Notes: generated by a model from the sequence alone, not told the origin. A stretch of DNA of 64,000 bases from Edolisoma coerulescens (GCA_013397115.1 VWZW01004706.1:104661-168660); one strand, 5' to 3'; numbered from the stretch's first letter, positions 1 to 12,835 are shown. Made by a program: numbers and translations.

Positions 1-1192
1 AAGATAGGGGCAACATATTTAACTCCTCCAACATGTGCTTGGAGATATACTACTGATGAGACTAGATAAACATTGCATGGGTTTTTTTGCTTTGTTTTTT
101 CTCTTTTATTATATTGCTTGATACATCCTGTTGCAAGGCATTGGTTTAGTGATGCTCAAAATTTGTAATAAAAATACAGTCATACCTCTTCCTCATTAAT
201 TGAATAAATTAAAAGGGGTTTGATGATACACCAAATGATTGCAGGTGCAGAAAAACCAGTCTTATTGCTAAGAAAGCTTTCTGCGGCTCTGAAGAACTTT
301 AGTCTGTATCTGCTAGGAAAGGTGTATAAACCAGCCTTTGCAGAGGGGAAACTAGTAGTGTGTCTCCTGTTTTAATGCCCCTGAATTGCTAATACATAGG
401 CATTGAACTGTAGCTGTGACTTTCACTGAGGTCCTGTGTGCCTCAGTCTCACATCTGGAGAAAGAAGAAAACATGACTTGAATGTGAAGCACCTAGTCTC
501 TTAAATGACTCATGGGAAATGAATCACTTCATCCTCACTTTAAGGTTTGAATGTCACACAGTAAATGAGGCCTAGGAACTGCAAAAAAGATGCACAGCAG
601 CTCATTAGGTAAACATCATCTGTCCTAAACACTGAATATGAAAAAAATAAATGAGGTCATGTAATTAAAGACAGACTTCTGAAACACAAGTACAAAAGAG
701 ATCAAATTAGGACCACAAAAATAACTGTACTGTCTGTATTTCCTGATACTCGAGTGACTGTGCTGAGAGATGTTATAAGGCTGCTGCCTTGGGTAGGCCC
801 CCAGGACCCAGTGATTCCTCCTCTTTGTCCTCTGGATTCCGGATTGGTGTACCTGGAGATCTGGATGTCAGTGTAGGTGACTCCAGTTTCCACGTTTCTG
901 GGTTCAAACAGTAGCAACACCTAAGCACATAGCTCAGGGACACACACACATAACACTCACAGCCCTTTGATCCCTTGAATAGCAGGACAGCCACTCTGCT
1001 ATCCCTGCCCAGACTCTGGGCTCTCATGCCTGCTCTATGGCTCTTTTGCACACCAGCTAGTGCAGCCTGGAACACACTACCACACGTTCACACACTCATC
1101 TCATGAGCACTCATGCACTTGTGTTACAGCTTTGTTTATTGCTTTAATTTCTCATACTTACTATTTCTCTTTCAGTGCTTGGCCATTTCTCA
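1..1192. other. Non-coding sequence, nothing recognised
   Basis: AT-rich DNA without a convincing exon, repeat family or RNA gene. The short open frames at 702-1075 on the minus strand overlap one another in different frames and resemble nothing I know. Confidence 0.5.
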
Positions 1193-1290
1193 TAATCATA
1201 GAATGATTTGAGTTGGAAGGGACGTAAAGATCATCAGGTTCCAGCCCCCTGCCATGGTCAGGGACACCTTCCACTAGACCAGGTTGCTCA
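1193..1290 (-). repeat. CR1 LINE 3' end, truncated
   Basis: Read on the minus strand this is the last ~100 bp of a bird CR1 retrotransposon. The plus strand shows the reversed tail 'aatcatagaatgatttgag', then the 'ttggaagggac', 'ccccctgccatgg' and 'ggacaccttccactagacc' blocks. CR1 copies are normally 5'-truncated, and this one stops at 'aggttgctca'. No coding part remains. Confidence 0.92.
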
Positions 1291-1380
1291 ATATTAAAGT
1301 GATTTTTTAAATTCAACGGATTTTGAATAGCTGCATATAGATGAGCAGATTTTGAAATCTTTGCCAAACAGAAATATTTT

Positions 1381-1458
1381 CACAGAATCACAGAATGGAT
1401 AAGATTGGAAGGGATCATAGTGGGGTTAACTGGTCCAGCTTCACTGCTCAAGCAGGGT
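1381..1458 (-). repeat. CR1 LINE 3' end, short fragment
   Basis: A second CR1 tail in the same orientation, about 90 bp beyond the first. The plus strand reads 'cacagaatcacagaatgg', then 'ttggaagggatcat' and 'ctgctcaagcagggt', which fits a different CR1 subfamily from the copy at 1193. Confidence 0.8.
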
Positions 1459-4400
1459 AAAATTTTGTACTATTCCAGTGAGTAAAAGTTTGCAGGTCAA
1501 AAATGTACTTTGCTTGAATCAGGTATTAATGGAGAAAAGACTACTTTCGGTCTTTCTTTTTTCCCTTTGCTTTTAGCACTGTAAGAGCCTTATATTCTGT
1601 GCAGAAATCAGCTGGCCCCAGCTAAGCAAGCCCAGGAGCAGTTTCTGAGTGAAGCCAGTTAGTCAGTGATATCTGATGTCTTTGCAAATGACCTGCTATA
1701 GGAGCTGAATCTTACACTTACCAAACCTGCCACTGTTGCACTAACAGGGATTATGAAGAGGATGAAGTATGCTACAGAGTTTAGAAAATTGGACCAAATT
1801 CAAACAGATAAACTGTAGATTGTCACTGTAGATAAATGCAATTGCATAAGAGTGTGTTTGTTTCTGAAACAAATGTACCAGATGATGGTGTGCTGAACTG
1901 CAACATGCATGAGGACACTCAAAAGCAATGCACAAAAGAACACAGCAGAACTAGTTTAAAAGCAAAAGAGATGGACATTACTCATAATTTAAATTAGGCA
2001 GTGTACTAAAAATGGCACGGCTTCCATATTTGACATCCTATTTGCAGTCAAAAAGATTTCATACATCATGATTTTAATACCTGGTCACTTTTCTGCAGTG
2101 CTTCTCCAAAAGAAATGGTGTTCAATCTCCTTACACCTTTTCAGGTTTTTTGAGCAGTGGTATAACGATGTGGCTGAGATACGAAAACTGAAAAATTTGA
2201 ATTAATATCCACCAGTGAACACTGTTTTTCATTTCACTATACATGGCTCCTTCAACATAGCAATGAAACATTTATCCCTTTAGATTTTCATGCTAAACTT
2301 ATAAATGGTAAAGGAGATGGCCTTGAATTTTTGCTTCTTCAGCATCATTCAGTTTAATGAATGTGCTTCGTCATGTGGAATTTCTGAAACATAGAAGAGT
2401 TTTTTAAGTGGATTTTGCATCAGTATACTTCTGGCTAAACTGTACACACACTATTACTAGCATATCTCAAACTTCCATGAAGACAGAACTTTAAAATTTT
2501 GGGTTTAAAACCTACATGGACTCCAAGACTAGGAAGAATTTAAGGATCAACTGGAAAGTAACCTGCATGTGTCTTCACAGGTTAGTTTTCTAGTTTACAT
2601 AATTGAACAATGCTCAGTAAGTAAGGAGCCAGCAGCACAATGGGAGAGAAATCAGGCTCTGTGAGGCAGTGGTCCCTTTGCCAGCAGGTACAAGGAAGAC
2701 CACAGAGGCTGAAGTCGTTTGAGGCATCTGTGGTAGTGAATAAGCTGGTCACTGCACTTGTATGCAAGGGTATGAGTTCAAAGCCATTATCTCTATATAT
2801 AGGTGCATGTTTTATTCTTAAAATTGCCTGTAGGACCTCAATTTTTCTCTTTTGTGGAAATGTAATATGGGAATCAATCTCTAATGTTACAGATTTTTAC
2901 TGCTTTGTAATTGGTGCAATATTTTATGTAGTGCTTTACAATCATGTAGAGTTATAAATTCCTTAATGTGTTTTCTATGACAGCTGGCTTTTCTCTCCTG
3001 CACCAGTGTAGGGAGTTACTACTCAACAGGCTGAATATCTGAAATGACATCAAGGGGAGAAAAAAAAGCCTTAAGGGGAAAAAAAAAAAAAAAAGAAGGG
3101 AAAAAGTGGTGAATGGCAGCATGAAGGCAGAAGATTTTTAAGCTGTCTTTCACCAAAGAAAACTTATTTCACCCAGTAATACCATGTATATCATAAAGCC
3201 TGTCCACAGATGTAGAGTGGAAAGAGGTGTGTGTTACACATGTACAACATGCTACACATTGGGCATAATAATAGAGGTAGTGCAAAAGATGGCAATCTTT
3301 AGGATTGGGAAAACGTATTATATTTAATATTTAGGGAAACCTCAGGTTACAGCTATGCACGTTTTGTAGTTAATTCCTTCAGCCCCAGATTGCTCTTAAG
3401 GAGGGCTGTATTGCACGTGTTTATGCAGCTAATTAAGCTTCACTCTTTACTGCTTTATCCTCTGCATTGCATCTGAGTAAATTTTGTTTGTTTTAAACTG
3501 TTAGATGTATGCAGGACTAAGGGGAGGGGGGGACATATGAATTAAAAAAAAAAAAAGCAGAAGTTTAGATGCTGTATTTGTTTACTATCTCTAAGAATCT
3601 AGGAAAAAATGATATATTCTATGATTATTTGAAACTGCATATGCACCATAGTCAGTGAAGGTCAAATATATAGCTTTAATAAGGATGTTCTCCAAGTTGA
3701 ATGCTTAACTTTGTAGAATTAGTAGTCTGTAGTCATTTTAATGAACTCCGTCCTCTGGTAAAGTGTATAAGCAAGCTGTAGTTCTCTTTTACATTCTTAC
3801 TGCAAGGCTACATCCTGTTTTAGGATACATAATGGACAAAAAAGAAGTGTAATCTAAGAATGAAGAGGAGTACACAAAAACAGAAGGAACGAATCTTTGG
3901 TGCAGTACTTACTTTTCTTTTGCATCAACTCCAGGCTGCTATAGGTTGCATCAAGTAGGGGCTGCTTTTCTTCACTTTCAAGATCTTTGCCAGTCTTCTC
4001 CATCCCTCATTCTGTGCACAGATGATTCCTCCATCCCTGTCAGCTTCTGGCATTAACTTCCATCACCCATTTGCCATATTTGCAGATTTACATATTAGTG
4101 GTTTTTCCACAACTCTACAGTGCAATCTTTCCATTGTCTTCCCTTCCTTCTTTAAAGCTCTATTTTGCTGTGATCCTGCCCAAAACCTTGGCCACAGCCT
4201 GGTCAGTATGGTGCTAGGACAACTGCCTACTGTGCTGACTAATGTTGCCTTACTATCTGTGTCCTCCCACATCAATCTCTGTTTTCTCCCCTGTTTTCTC
4301 TTTTCCTAAATGAGTAGCAGTTTGATGCAGGATTTGCCTTGCTGCACAGCACCAGCATAGCCAATTGCTATCACATCTGAGGTGACAGTGTGCTTGGGAA

Positions 4401-5830
4401 ATGTAATAGACCTGTCCACAATGGAGAACATGCTTGAACATGTGGGCAAGGCTGCTGATAGTTTAAAGTGGCTTAATAATTTTACATTGCACACATGATC
4501 AGTTTGGAGGCAATGTTCTTCTGCAGCTTGCTAAGGAGAGCTTAGAGGCATGCAGGGTGGGATTTGTTTCACCTGACTTCAGATGTCTGCAGTGTAGCTT
4601 TTACCATCTGAGCTGCCTATCCTAAAGAACTTTCTAATCCCTGGGATTAAATTAAGCCTGATATAACTGACTGCTGCTAGACATCTATTTTAGAATTGGA
4701 ACAATGGTACCAATGGGAGAATTTAGGGCTTTATGTTGACTCATATGGAAGCATAAATAGGTAGGTCATGAAAACATCTGCATTGCAGACATCTGGATCT
4801 TGTTAAAAAAAAAAAGGGAATAAAAAAAGATCATTTACTGCATCTAAGAAAAGGACAGGAATGTGCATGTTGCATGACAAAAAAATCACTTTTTTTTTGC
4901 CTGATGTTGGTCTGGCAGTGGCAAGCTCTTTCAGCTTAGACAGGGCTGTGACCCCCTCTCCTTGATGCTTTCATGGCTTCTTTTGGGAAGCTGCTGCTTG
5001 GGAATGGTAAAAAGGAGAAGGAGAAGAAGAGTAAGGAGCTGTTGTACAGCTGTGCCTGGAATTCACCCAACACAAACCGAGGGGATGCTTCTCCTGTTCT
5101 TCTTGTTCCCTTCACGTGATCGTGCACAAAGCAGCCTCCACCGTTTCTCAGGTAGACTCAGTAAAAGCTTGCTGTGTGATTCATTCTTCCTGCCAGTGAC
5201 CATAATCAAGTGAAAGTGACTATAAAAGAGTAACCATTGCTAGGCATACCAAACTGATCAGCCATTACCTGGATTCTGCAGAAGGAATCAATACCAAATA
5301 CGGTTGTTTCAGAATCACAGGTGTAATCACTGAACTCTGTAGACAATGATAGCTGTTTGATCTCTGTCTGGCATGTGGGAGCTTAAAATGAAGGCCATGT
5401 TCAAATCTGATTGGAATTCAGGGAAAGCTGCTTAGCTTATTACCATGAGTATAGCGCTGGATTCTATTTACATTGGTAAACAGTTTAAAATACTTGACAT
5501 GTTATTCAATTAAATCTGTGATTGCACACTGACAGACCAAAGTTCATTGATTTTTCCAACCACATTAAATTAAGTACATGGCACAGTGTTTCATTCAGCC
5601 TGTCTGCTTAACCCTTTCACCTTAATTCAATTACCCAGAATAAATTAATGTGTATAATATTAAATAACTCTAAATTTCTAAATTAGAAGGCATTGCAAGA
5701 ATATATTCATCTCGATGGCTTCTGACATATATTTATTACTGTATGATTTACAATCTGCTGTGGATCACATTGTTATCCAGATGGCAAAAGTCAGTCAGAA
5801 AGTTTTTTCTCTATACTCCTTCAGTAAATT
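1459..5830. other. Non-coding sequence with A-rich runs
   Basis: About 4.4 kb of AT-rich DNA. It has a 16-nt A run at 3079-3094, further A runs near 3542 and 4805, a G-rich run near 3520, and a purine-rich GGAGAA tract near 5015. No gene or RNA was recognised. A 48-codon open frame at about 4974-5120, rich in Lys and Glu, is probably chance. Confidence 0.5.
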
Positions 5831-6985
5831 GATAGATTCATGGAAGGTAAGACTGAAAAGGATGTGAGATTATCTTCTCTGACCCCATCTAGATCCCTGG
5901 TCATAAATTTTCCCTATACTTTAGGGTGAAGACCAGTCTGACAAAAGGACAATTTGTGGTTTTTGCTAAAGCAAGTCATGTTCAGAGATAGGCCAGCTTG
6001 ATTTAAAGACATCAAGGAATGAAGACTTAGCCCCTTCTTTAGTCATTTATTCCAGTACTCAATCACTTTTATGCTTAGAATCATGTGCGTTGTTTTAAAT
6101 TTGAATTTGTCTAGATTTAACTTTCAGGCCTTAGTTCTTGGTGTGCTTTTCTTCACTCCATTAAGTTGTCCCTCACTAGCCACTATTTTCTGTCTCTGAA
6201 AGTTTTTGACCACTGTAATTGAGCTACAAGGCAGCCTTCTTTTTGACACCCTAAGTATTATCTCTTTAAACTATTTGATTTAAGGCATTTTCTATAGCCT
6301 CTGGCTTGGTTTTTTGTCTCTCATACATTCTCTCCATTTTTTTCCCACCTTTTAGGAAACAAGTCTGCTGGAACTGAGCATAGAAACTTAGCATTCATTT
6401 AAAATCTCACCAGTGCCAACTCTTGTACTCACTGTTTCATAGGTTTTGGATCTTCTTGCCATAGGACTGTATAGGAAGTCCACGTTGAATTATTTTTAAT
6501 AGTAGACAAGTACTCTTGAAATTTATTGCTTTCCAGGATTTACTCCTTGGTTCCATACTTAATGTTCATAAATGTTTGTCTTTCTATTTGGCTGTGTTAA
6601 CTTTTATTTTTTTTACTATGTCTAGATTAATAAATTATGGATCATTTTGTGTGCCCGTACTGCTTTCATTAGTATTGACTATCTGCTAATCTTGGTGACA
6701 TCTGCAATTTTTACCAGTAATGATTGCGTTTTTTCCAGATTATCAGTAAGAATGCTGAACATGTGAAGTTCTAGTATTAATCTTTATGGGATTCAAAGAG
6801 AAATAACATTATTCAGTCATGATTCCCTTCTTTTTGAAATAAAAAAACTGAAATTATCTAGTGGATTTCTAATGTATTTAACATGTATTTACTGTATTAT
6901 ATGCTCTTTTTGTTTAGATCAGAAAGTCATGTGGCATTGGGTATAATAGTTGTCAACAAGTATTGCTTCAGTTTTCTACAAAAAC
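5831..6985 (-). repeat. Ancient CR1-like LINE, 3' UTR plus part of ORF2, highly decayed
   Basis: The plus strand is the reverse complement of an old amniote CR1. It opens with 'gatagattcatgg' (the reversed 3' tail), followed by the 'tctgaccccatctag' block, then 'cttgatttaaagacatcaag', 'gaatttgtctagatttaact' and, near 6690-6760, 'cttggtgacatctgcaa' and 'accagtaatgattgcg', which correspond to reverse-transcriptase ORF2. The order matches the consensus I recall for turtle, crocodile and old bird CR1s. It carries many substitutions and indels and no usable frame. The right edge is approximate. Confidence 0.8.
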
Positions 6986-8506
6986 AAGCTTTGATGTTTT
7001 TCAGATAAGGATAAGAATCCAAACTAAAGACACTGTACAAAAGACCCTCTAAAATTGTGTTTTAAAATATGTTTAGGGGGAAACAGAACAATTGAAAAGT
7101 ATTCAAAGTAAATAGCCTCTCAAATTCATCTTGGGTGTTTCCAATTTGTTGCTCTGCAGGGAATGATTTGCATTAGTTAAGAATGATTGTTGTGTAAGAT
7201 TCTTTATTTTTAAACATCAAAGGAAAATGAATATTTTTTTCTTTTCCTGCAAGATGTGATCCATAGTTTTAGTTACAAAAGTGTCTATTGTTTGTATTAT
7301 CTGTTGTGTTGTGTTTCTTCTGGCTGGTAATTGAAGAAAGATCCCTGCAACAACTTCATTAACTGGTGATGAATAAAACAGGTTTGAGATGTAGAAGTTT
7401 GCTTGTGAAGTCACATTCACAGTTTTATAGTGGGATATGTAAATTTGCAGTTTCTTACAGAAATGGTTCTCTGAGCAGATTTCTAGGCTGCAGCACAGGC
7501 ACGTTAACTGTCAGCATCAGCATGAGGTATCTAAACCCTAAGATAAGATCAGTGTAAGGATTCATCAGAAATATTAATTGAACTGTGGCTGTATAAGCCC
7601 CTGCAGACAAACAACACAGAGCCTTCAGCTCCGAGGATCTGGCTCACTGCTAATACAGAACCCCTTGCAGGATTCCAAAAGTTTCCTTAGCTCTCCACTG
7701 CACTGGAAGTCTTAGGGGGAAAAAAAGCAGCGTTTCTGTCAAAATGTCCTGGTGCTGTCCTTTCATTCAGTCTGATTCCTTTATGCATAAGCAAAAAACA
7801 TCAAAGTTCAGTATCAAGCCAAAAACAGTTCAGGTGTCCTTGTCAGGCTACCTGAGGCACAAAGACTTTGCTGACTATTGTGTTTCTAAAAGTCCCCTCT
7901 CCCTCTACTTTTTCCATAATTTGCAAGGCCTTGCAAAGTGAAAAGTAGTCTCAATCAACTTTGCAGGTACCACAGAATGAGAATTTGAACATGGGCAGAT
8001 CCTGGGAAGCAGCTGGCAACAGTGGCTTACCGAGGTGGTGTGAACAGGAGGGAAGGAGACACAAGTGTAGCTTTTCCCTTGTAGGATGTGATAGTGACCC
8101 ACAGACCTGTTCTGCTCTGTGCTTGGCAGCGTTCTCGTGGGTAACCTGAGACTTGCATTTTCAAATGAGAGCGGTGGAAAACTTGGGAGATAAGTCACAA
8201 AGATGAGATGACACTGAGTAAGTATTTCCAAGAGGATCATTTGTCTTTTGAATAGCAGCTATGGGACCTCTCTGTCAACCTTGGTGCAGCTCCAGTTGTC
8301 CAAGGCTGATCATAGGAATCACTGGTGTCCTGAAATCATAGTTGCTTTGTACAGCAGTCTTTTACTGGTATTTAGTTTGAAGCTAACCAAAGAAAAAAGT
8401 CTAAAATTACACAAAAACCATAAAACTATCTTTTAGAAATCCAGACTAGGCCAGTTTTTGCCGCTGTTTTTCTTGCTGAGCCCATAAATTGTCATTTTGT
8501 GAATAG
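6986..8506. other. Non-coding sequence, nothing recognised
   Basis: AT-rich DNA between the fossil CR1 and the nested LTRs. Its open frames are all under 112 codons, lie in overlapping frames on both strands, and look like chance. Confidence 0.5.
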
Positions 8507-8961
8507 CCAGATGTTGAGGTTTAACCACATTCAGCTCCTACTCACCACACAGCCACTCACTCTCCCCAATAGGAGGACGGGGGAGAGAATCAAAAGAGCA
8601 AAAGTGACAGTTTAAAGACAGTTTAATAGGTAAAGCAAAAGCCACATGCACAAGAAAAGATTTAATTCATCGCTTACCACAGGCAAGCAGGTGTTCAGCC
8701 ATCCCCAGGGAAGCAGGGCTCCCTCACATACAATAGTGACAAACACCATCACTCCAGACATCCCCTCTTTCTTCCCCCAGCTTTACATACTGAGCATGAC
8801 CCATATGGTGTTGGATATCCCCTGGATCAGTTGGAGTCAGCTGTCCCCTCCCAGCTCTCTGTGCACCTCCAACCGCCTCACTGATGGGATTAGGTGAGGA
8901 ACAGAAAAGGCCTTGATTGTTGGAGCAGTGCTCGGCAACAGTGAAAACATCCCTGTATTAC

Positions 8962-10019
8962 TGTAGTGGGCCGACCTCAGCTGGATTCCAGACACCCACC
9001 AAAGCCTCTCTCTTGCTCCCCTCTGCAGCTGGACAGGGGAGAGAAAATACAACTAAGGGTTTGTGAGTTAATGACCAGGAGAGATCACTCATCAAATACC
9101 ATCACAGGCAAAAGACACTCAATTTGGGGATATTAAATGAATTTATTACTAAACAAATCAGAGCAGGATAATGAGAAGTAAAATAAGATATTAAAAACAC
9201 CTTCCCCCCCACTCCTCCTTCCCAGCTCTACCTCCTCCCCCAGTGGCACAGGGAGATGGGAATGGGGGTTATGGTCATCACAGGTTGTTTCTGCTCCTGC
9301 TCAGGGAGAGGAGTCCTTCCCCTGCTCCAGCCTGGGGTCCCTCCCACGGGAGACAGTTCTCTATGAACTTCTCCAGCTTGAGTCCATCCCACAGGCACTA
9401 GTCCTCCCCGAACTGCTGCAGTGTGCGTCACTCTGCCACGGGGTGCAGTCCCTCAGGCACAGCCTGTCCCACTGTGGGTCCCCCATGGGGTCACAAGTCC
9501 CACCAGCAAACCTGCTCCAGCATGGGCTCCTCTCTCCACAGGTCTGCAGGTCCCTGCCAGGAGCCTGCTCCAGCACAGGCCTCCCTCGGGGTCACAGCCT
9601 CCTCTCAGGCATCCACCTGCTCTGGCTGGGTCTCCTCCATGGGCTGCAGGTGGATCTCTGCATCCCTGTGGTCCTCCATGGGCTGCCGGGGAATCCCAGC
9701 TTCTGTGCCTGTAGCACCTCCTGCCCCTCCTTCTGCACTGACTTTGGTGTCTGCAGGGCTGTCCCTCTCATGTTTTCACTCTGCTCTTCTCTGGCTGTAA
9801 TTACAGCTGTGCAATAACTTATTTTTGCCTTCTTAACGATGTTATCACAGAGGTGTTACTGTCATTCCTGATTGGCTCTGCCTTGGCCAGCAGTGGGTCC
9901 ATCCTGGAGCTGTCTGGCATTGGCTCTGCTGGACACGGAGGAAGGTTCTGGCAGCTTCTCACAGAAGCCCCTGCTGTAGTCCCTGCACTACCGAAACCTG
10001 GTGACACAAACCCAATACA
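8962..10019 (-). mobile_element. Solo ERV LTR (~1.06 kb, TguLTR5-like) nested in the older LTR
   Basis: Begins TGTAGTGGG and ends CCCAATACA, with a 5-bp target duplication ATTAC (8957-8961) / ATTAT (10020-10024). Removing it restores the host LTR across 'ccctgtattatcgaccctg'. A polyadenylation signal is read on the minus strand (TTTATT at 9142-9147). The middle is a GC-rich degenerate tandem array of 'ctccagc...gggtccctcccacggg' units. It closely resembles the element at 51926. No internal retroviral genes are present. A 5-bp duplication fits an ERVL-type integrase; the family name is from memory. Confidence 0.92.
9310..9700. repeat. Degenerate ~30-40 bp tandem array inside the LTR
   Basis: Repeated imperfect units of the form 'ctccagc-t-gggtcc-tccca-gggctgcag' occur about eight times. 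They give open frames of 70-125 codons on both strands with no coding meaning. The same array sits at about 52280-52660 in the sister LTR. Confidence 0.75.
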
Positions 10020-10110
10020 ATTATCGACCCTGTTTTCAGCACAAATCCAAAACAGCCCCACAGCAGCTACTGGGAATTAAGCCTACCCCAGTCAAAACCA
10101 GCACTCCAGG

Positions 10111-11764
10111 ATATGCATGCCACCTGAAAAACCTGCCCAACAAAAGCATTCTACTGACAGTTGTTCTTTCTCTTCTTTGGGTTCATATCTGAGTCCATGG
10201 ACCTGAATATTATCTCAGTGAATGGAATGGTGTGCTAGCAATGCATTATGCCTTGCAGCATTATTCATCCCCTTTCCCAATCCAGCAGCCTGTGCTTTTG
10301 AACAAGAGTCATTACAACTGCGCGTGCTGTGCCCTGGGATGCCCTAAGGCAGCAGAAATATCTGCAATCCAGCTCTCAGCTCAAGAGTATTGTGCACCAG
10401 GATATTAACTGTGAAACTGGCAATATTGCTTTGGTGCAGAGGCTTCCTCCAGGCACCCACAAGACAGATGGCTTTATCAGTACACAGCCATTCACCTCTG
10501 CATTGCAATTGGGAAGAAGTACAAGCAAATTTCCAACTATCTTTGCTAAGCAATTTTACAGCTGTCTATCTGAAATTAAAGCACCCTCTCTTGGTTGTGC
10601 TTTGCATTTTTATAGTGACTAGCAATCTTCTTTCTACAGTGCTATACTCAGCCTTCCATTGGGTTTCTGATGCTCACAAAAACATGTGACACTAAGTTAA
10701 TGAAGATGAGTGCTTCAGGCTGTAGGGAACCAAGCAATGGAGAAATCTGTGTAATCTGTGTAATTGGACACTTCTATAGGCAGTGTGAAAAACAAATCAT
10801 CTCTAGCAGGGAAAGGCTTTTATGTACAAGTTCATAGGAATGTATTGATCTGCACCTTGTGGAAAGTCTTTGTAGAGCCTATACAAAGGGCAGCTTCCCA
10901 CCCACAGCCCATCAGTCCCATTCCTCCTGCACTGAACTGCACAGGTCTTTGGATAGGTATGACCCAAGGACTGAAGCAGTGGGTTTCTCTGTAACTGAGC
11001 GTCTGTCCCACTCAAATGAGTGGGAATCCATGAACACATCTTGTAAGTTGGAGTGATTTTCCATCAGACTCAAAACTGGTCAGAGGTAAATTTTAAGATG
11101 AAGCAATCAGGGCATGTGCACCCCTGGCAATTGTAGTATCTGTGCTCCAGTTTTCAAACAAAGTTGACTCCAGCTTCCCATATGTGAGAGGTAAGAGTGA
11201 AACATCCTTTAAGAGTAGTACCACATCTCCATCAGGGAAAAGCAGAGGGAGGGCTGAGATTTCTATAAGCTGTGAAGTGGGGGGAGTTTACAATCAGCTC
11301 TGAAAGTAACTTCCAGGTGGGAGAGTCTGCCACTGCAGTTCTTAACACACGGAGAAGCTCTGCACTGAAAGCAGTCTCTGCATTCAAACTGGAGAAGTCA
11401 AGGTCTGATAATCAATAAAAATCTTGTTGACAAGGCTGTGATGCAGGAAAGAGGTAAAAAACTCAAAAGGATTTTTTTTTTTTTTTTTTTTAACCTTTGT
11501 ATATTAGTGCAGTGAATCCACATTCATTTCCTGCCTTGGAGAAGGAATATGGGAAGATGGAAGAAGCCCTCCCTCCAACACTGAGTTAGAAGAGAAAATC
11601 CCAACAGCTTGTGTTTTGACCCCTTGTCTGGGAAGACTCTGAAAGTTTTGGTAAAAACACAGGACTCCATATAGAGGAAGGAGGGAAGCAGGGAAGAAGA
11701 TAAGAAGGACAAATACAACTTGAAGAGGCCTGTTTGCAGATCCTTCATAAAAAAACTTATCTTA
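10111..11764. other. Non-coding sequence with a 20-nt T run
   Basis: No gene recognised. A run of 20 T lies at 11472-11491, and could be the reversed poly-A of a retroposed sequence, but I see no parent transcript or target duplication. Confidence 0.5.
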
Positions 11765-12835
11765 CTTTTCTTTGTACCCTTTTTGCCCTTTCCTGTAACT
11801 TTTTAAAGTCTACTTCATCCTTTCAAAGATGAGAGAACAAAAACTGCCCGTGTTATTAAAAATCTTGGTTCACCACACATTTTTTTGAAGTGTGCTTTGG
11901 TTTGTTTCCTAGTCCTTTTCAAATAATTTGGTTGCTTTTTTGACCCCCTACTGGGTATGGAGCTGACATCTTCATGGTATTGTTTTTTAATTCATGAACA
12001 GACCTTATCAGTTTACATAATTATGTCCACCATTTTGCGATATCCTACATGGAATTTCATCTGCCATTTTATCTCAAGTTGTCCATGATCATAGTGCTTT
12101 TCTGCAGCTTTGCACAGTCAGCTTTTGATTTTAATCCCTGTGATAACTGTAATGGAATCAGCAGCCTCTGTTCTCCCATTGTTCATCACCTTTTCCAGGT
12201 CATTTAAGACTTTGCTGAGCAGCACAGATCCTGGCAAAAAGTCCCAAAGGATTGTGTTGGTGATTTCCTTCCAGTGGGAAAACTGCATTCCTACTCTTTT
12301 TTTCATATTTTTTAGTTGCTTATTCGTTCAGATGAGGATCTTCTTAGCCCATGGACTTCCTTTTTAAAGGCTTTCTTTTTCTCCATTTAATTGTAAAAAT
12401 GCACTTTAATACACCTTGTTTGCTTATTTGCCAATTCCTCGAAAAAAAATGCCAGTAGGCTTGTGAAGTGTGTCTTCCTTTTACGGATGCTTAATGGAGT
12501 GCTTCCCAATATATTTTTCCATGTGTCTGCTCATTCTGTTCCTTGCAGTGGCTTCTACTGATTTGCTGAACAAGGACATCATGGTCACTCATCTGTAATT
12601 CCTCAGATCACCCCTAGAATCCTTTGTAAAAATTAGTCATTTCCCCACCTTCCCATCCCCTGACACAGACGATTCCCAGGGAGAGGTTACACACTGCAGC
12701 TTGCAGTGGTGTTATTTCATCCTTCGGTTGGTTTAGAGCTCTTAGGTGAATTCCATCGGGTCCTAGTGAGCTATTAGGGTTGTGCCCTGGGAAATGTGAT
12801 CTCTGAAGAGAGAACTCCATGCTAAGTCCAGTGGA
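11765..12835 (-). repeat. Ancient CR1-like LINE, ORF2 reverse-transcriptase region, decayed
   Basis: Reverse complement of CR1 ORF2. Diagnostic blocks on the plus strand, in order, are 'tggaatttcatctgccattt' (~12051), 'ccaggtcatttaagactttg' (~12197), 'agcacagatcctggcaaaaa' (~12219), 'attcctactcttt' (~12287), a 'gtgtctgctcattctgttcc' block (~12523), 'atctgtaattcctcagatca' (~12592) and 'aggtgaattccatcgggtcc' (~12743). Stops and indels in every frame make it a fossil. It is the same broad family and orientation as the copy at 5831 but a different segment. Confidence 0.85.

Larger units (their letters stand above)
8512..10105 (-). mobile_element. Older solo ERV LTR, split by a later LTR insertion
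   Basis: The two halves, 8512-8961 and 10025-10105, join into a ~531-bp LTR. It starts TGTTGAGG and ends near 'accagcact' (expected ...CA). Recognisable passerine LTR blocks are 'atatggtgttggatatcccc', 'gttggagtcagctgtcc', 'cagaaaaggccttga', 'gaaaacatccctgta' and 'ttttcagcacaaatcc'. The likely target duplication is CCAGA (8507-8511) against CCAGG (10106-10110), four of five bases. Orientation is minus, inferred from an ATTAAA-like signal read as TTTAAT at 8622. There is no internal gag or pol sequence, so it is a solo LTR. It resembles the LTR at 30059 in length and block order. Confidence 0.85.

Noticed and set aside
4974..5120. 48-codon Lys/Glu-rich frame beginning MASFGKLLLGNGKKEKEKK
   Set aside because: Caused by a GGAGAA-type purine repeat; no consistent exon boundaries around it.
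9228..9431. A 67-codon minus-strand frame that recurs almost unchanged at 52179-52382
   Set aside because: The recurrence comes from the near-identical LTR cores. The frame lies in LTR sequence, not in a retroviral gene, and resembles no protein family.
9421..9817. Overlapping plus-strand frames of 97-125 codons, Ser/Pro/Cys-rich, with matching ones at 52374-52799
   Set aside because: They are readings of the GC-rich tandem array inside the LTRs in several frames at once.
11472..11491. T20 run as the reversed poly-A of a processed pseudogene
   Set aside because: No recognisable transcript next to it and no target duplication found.
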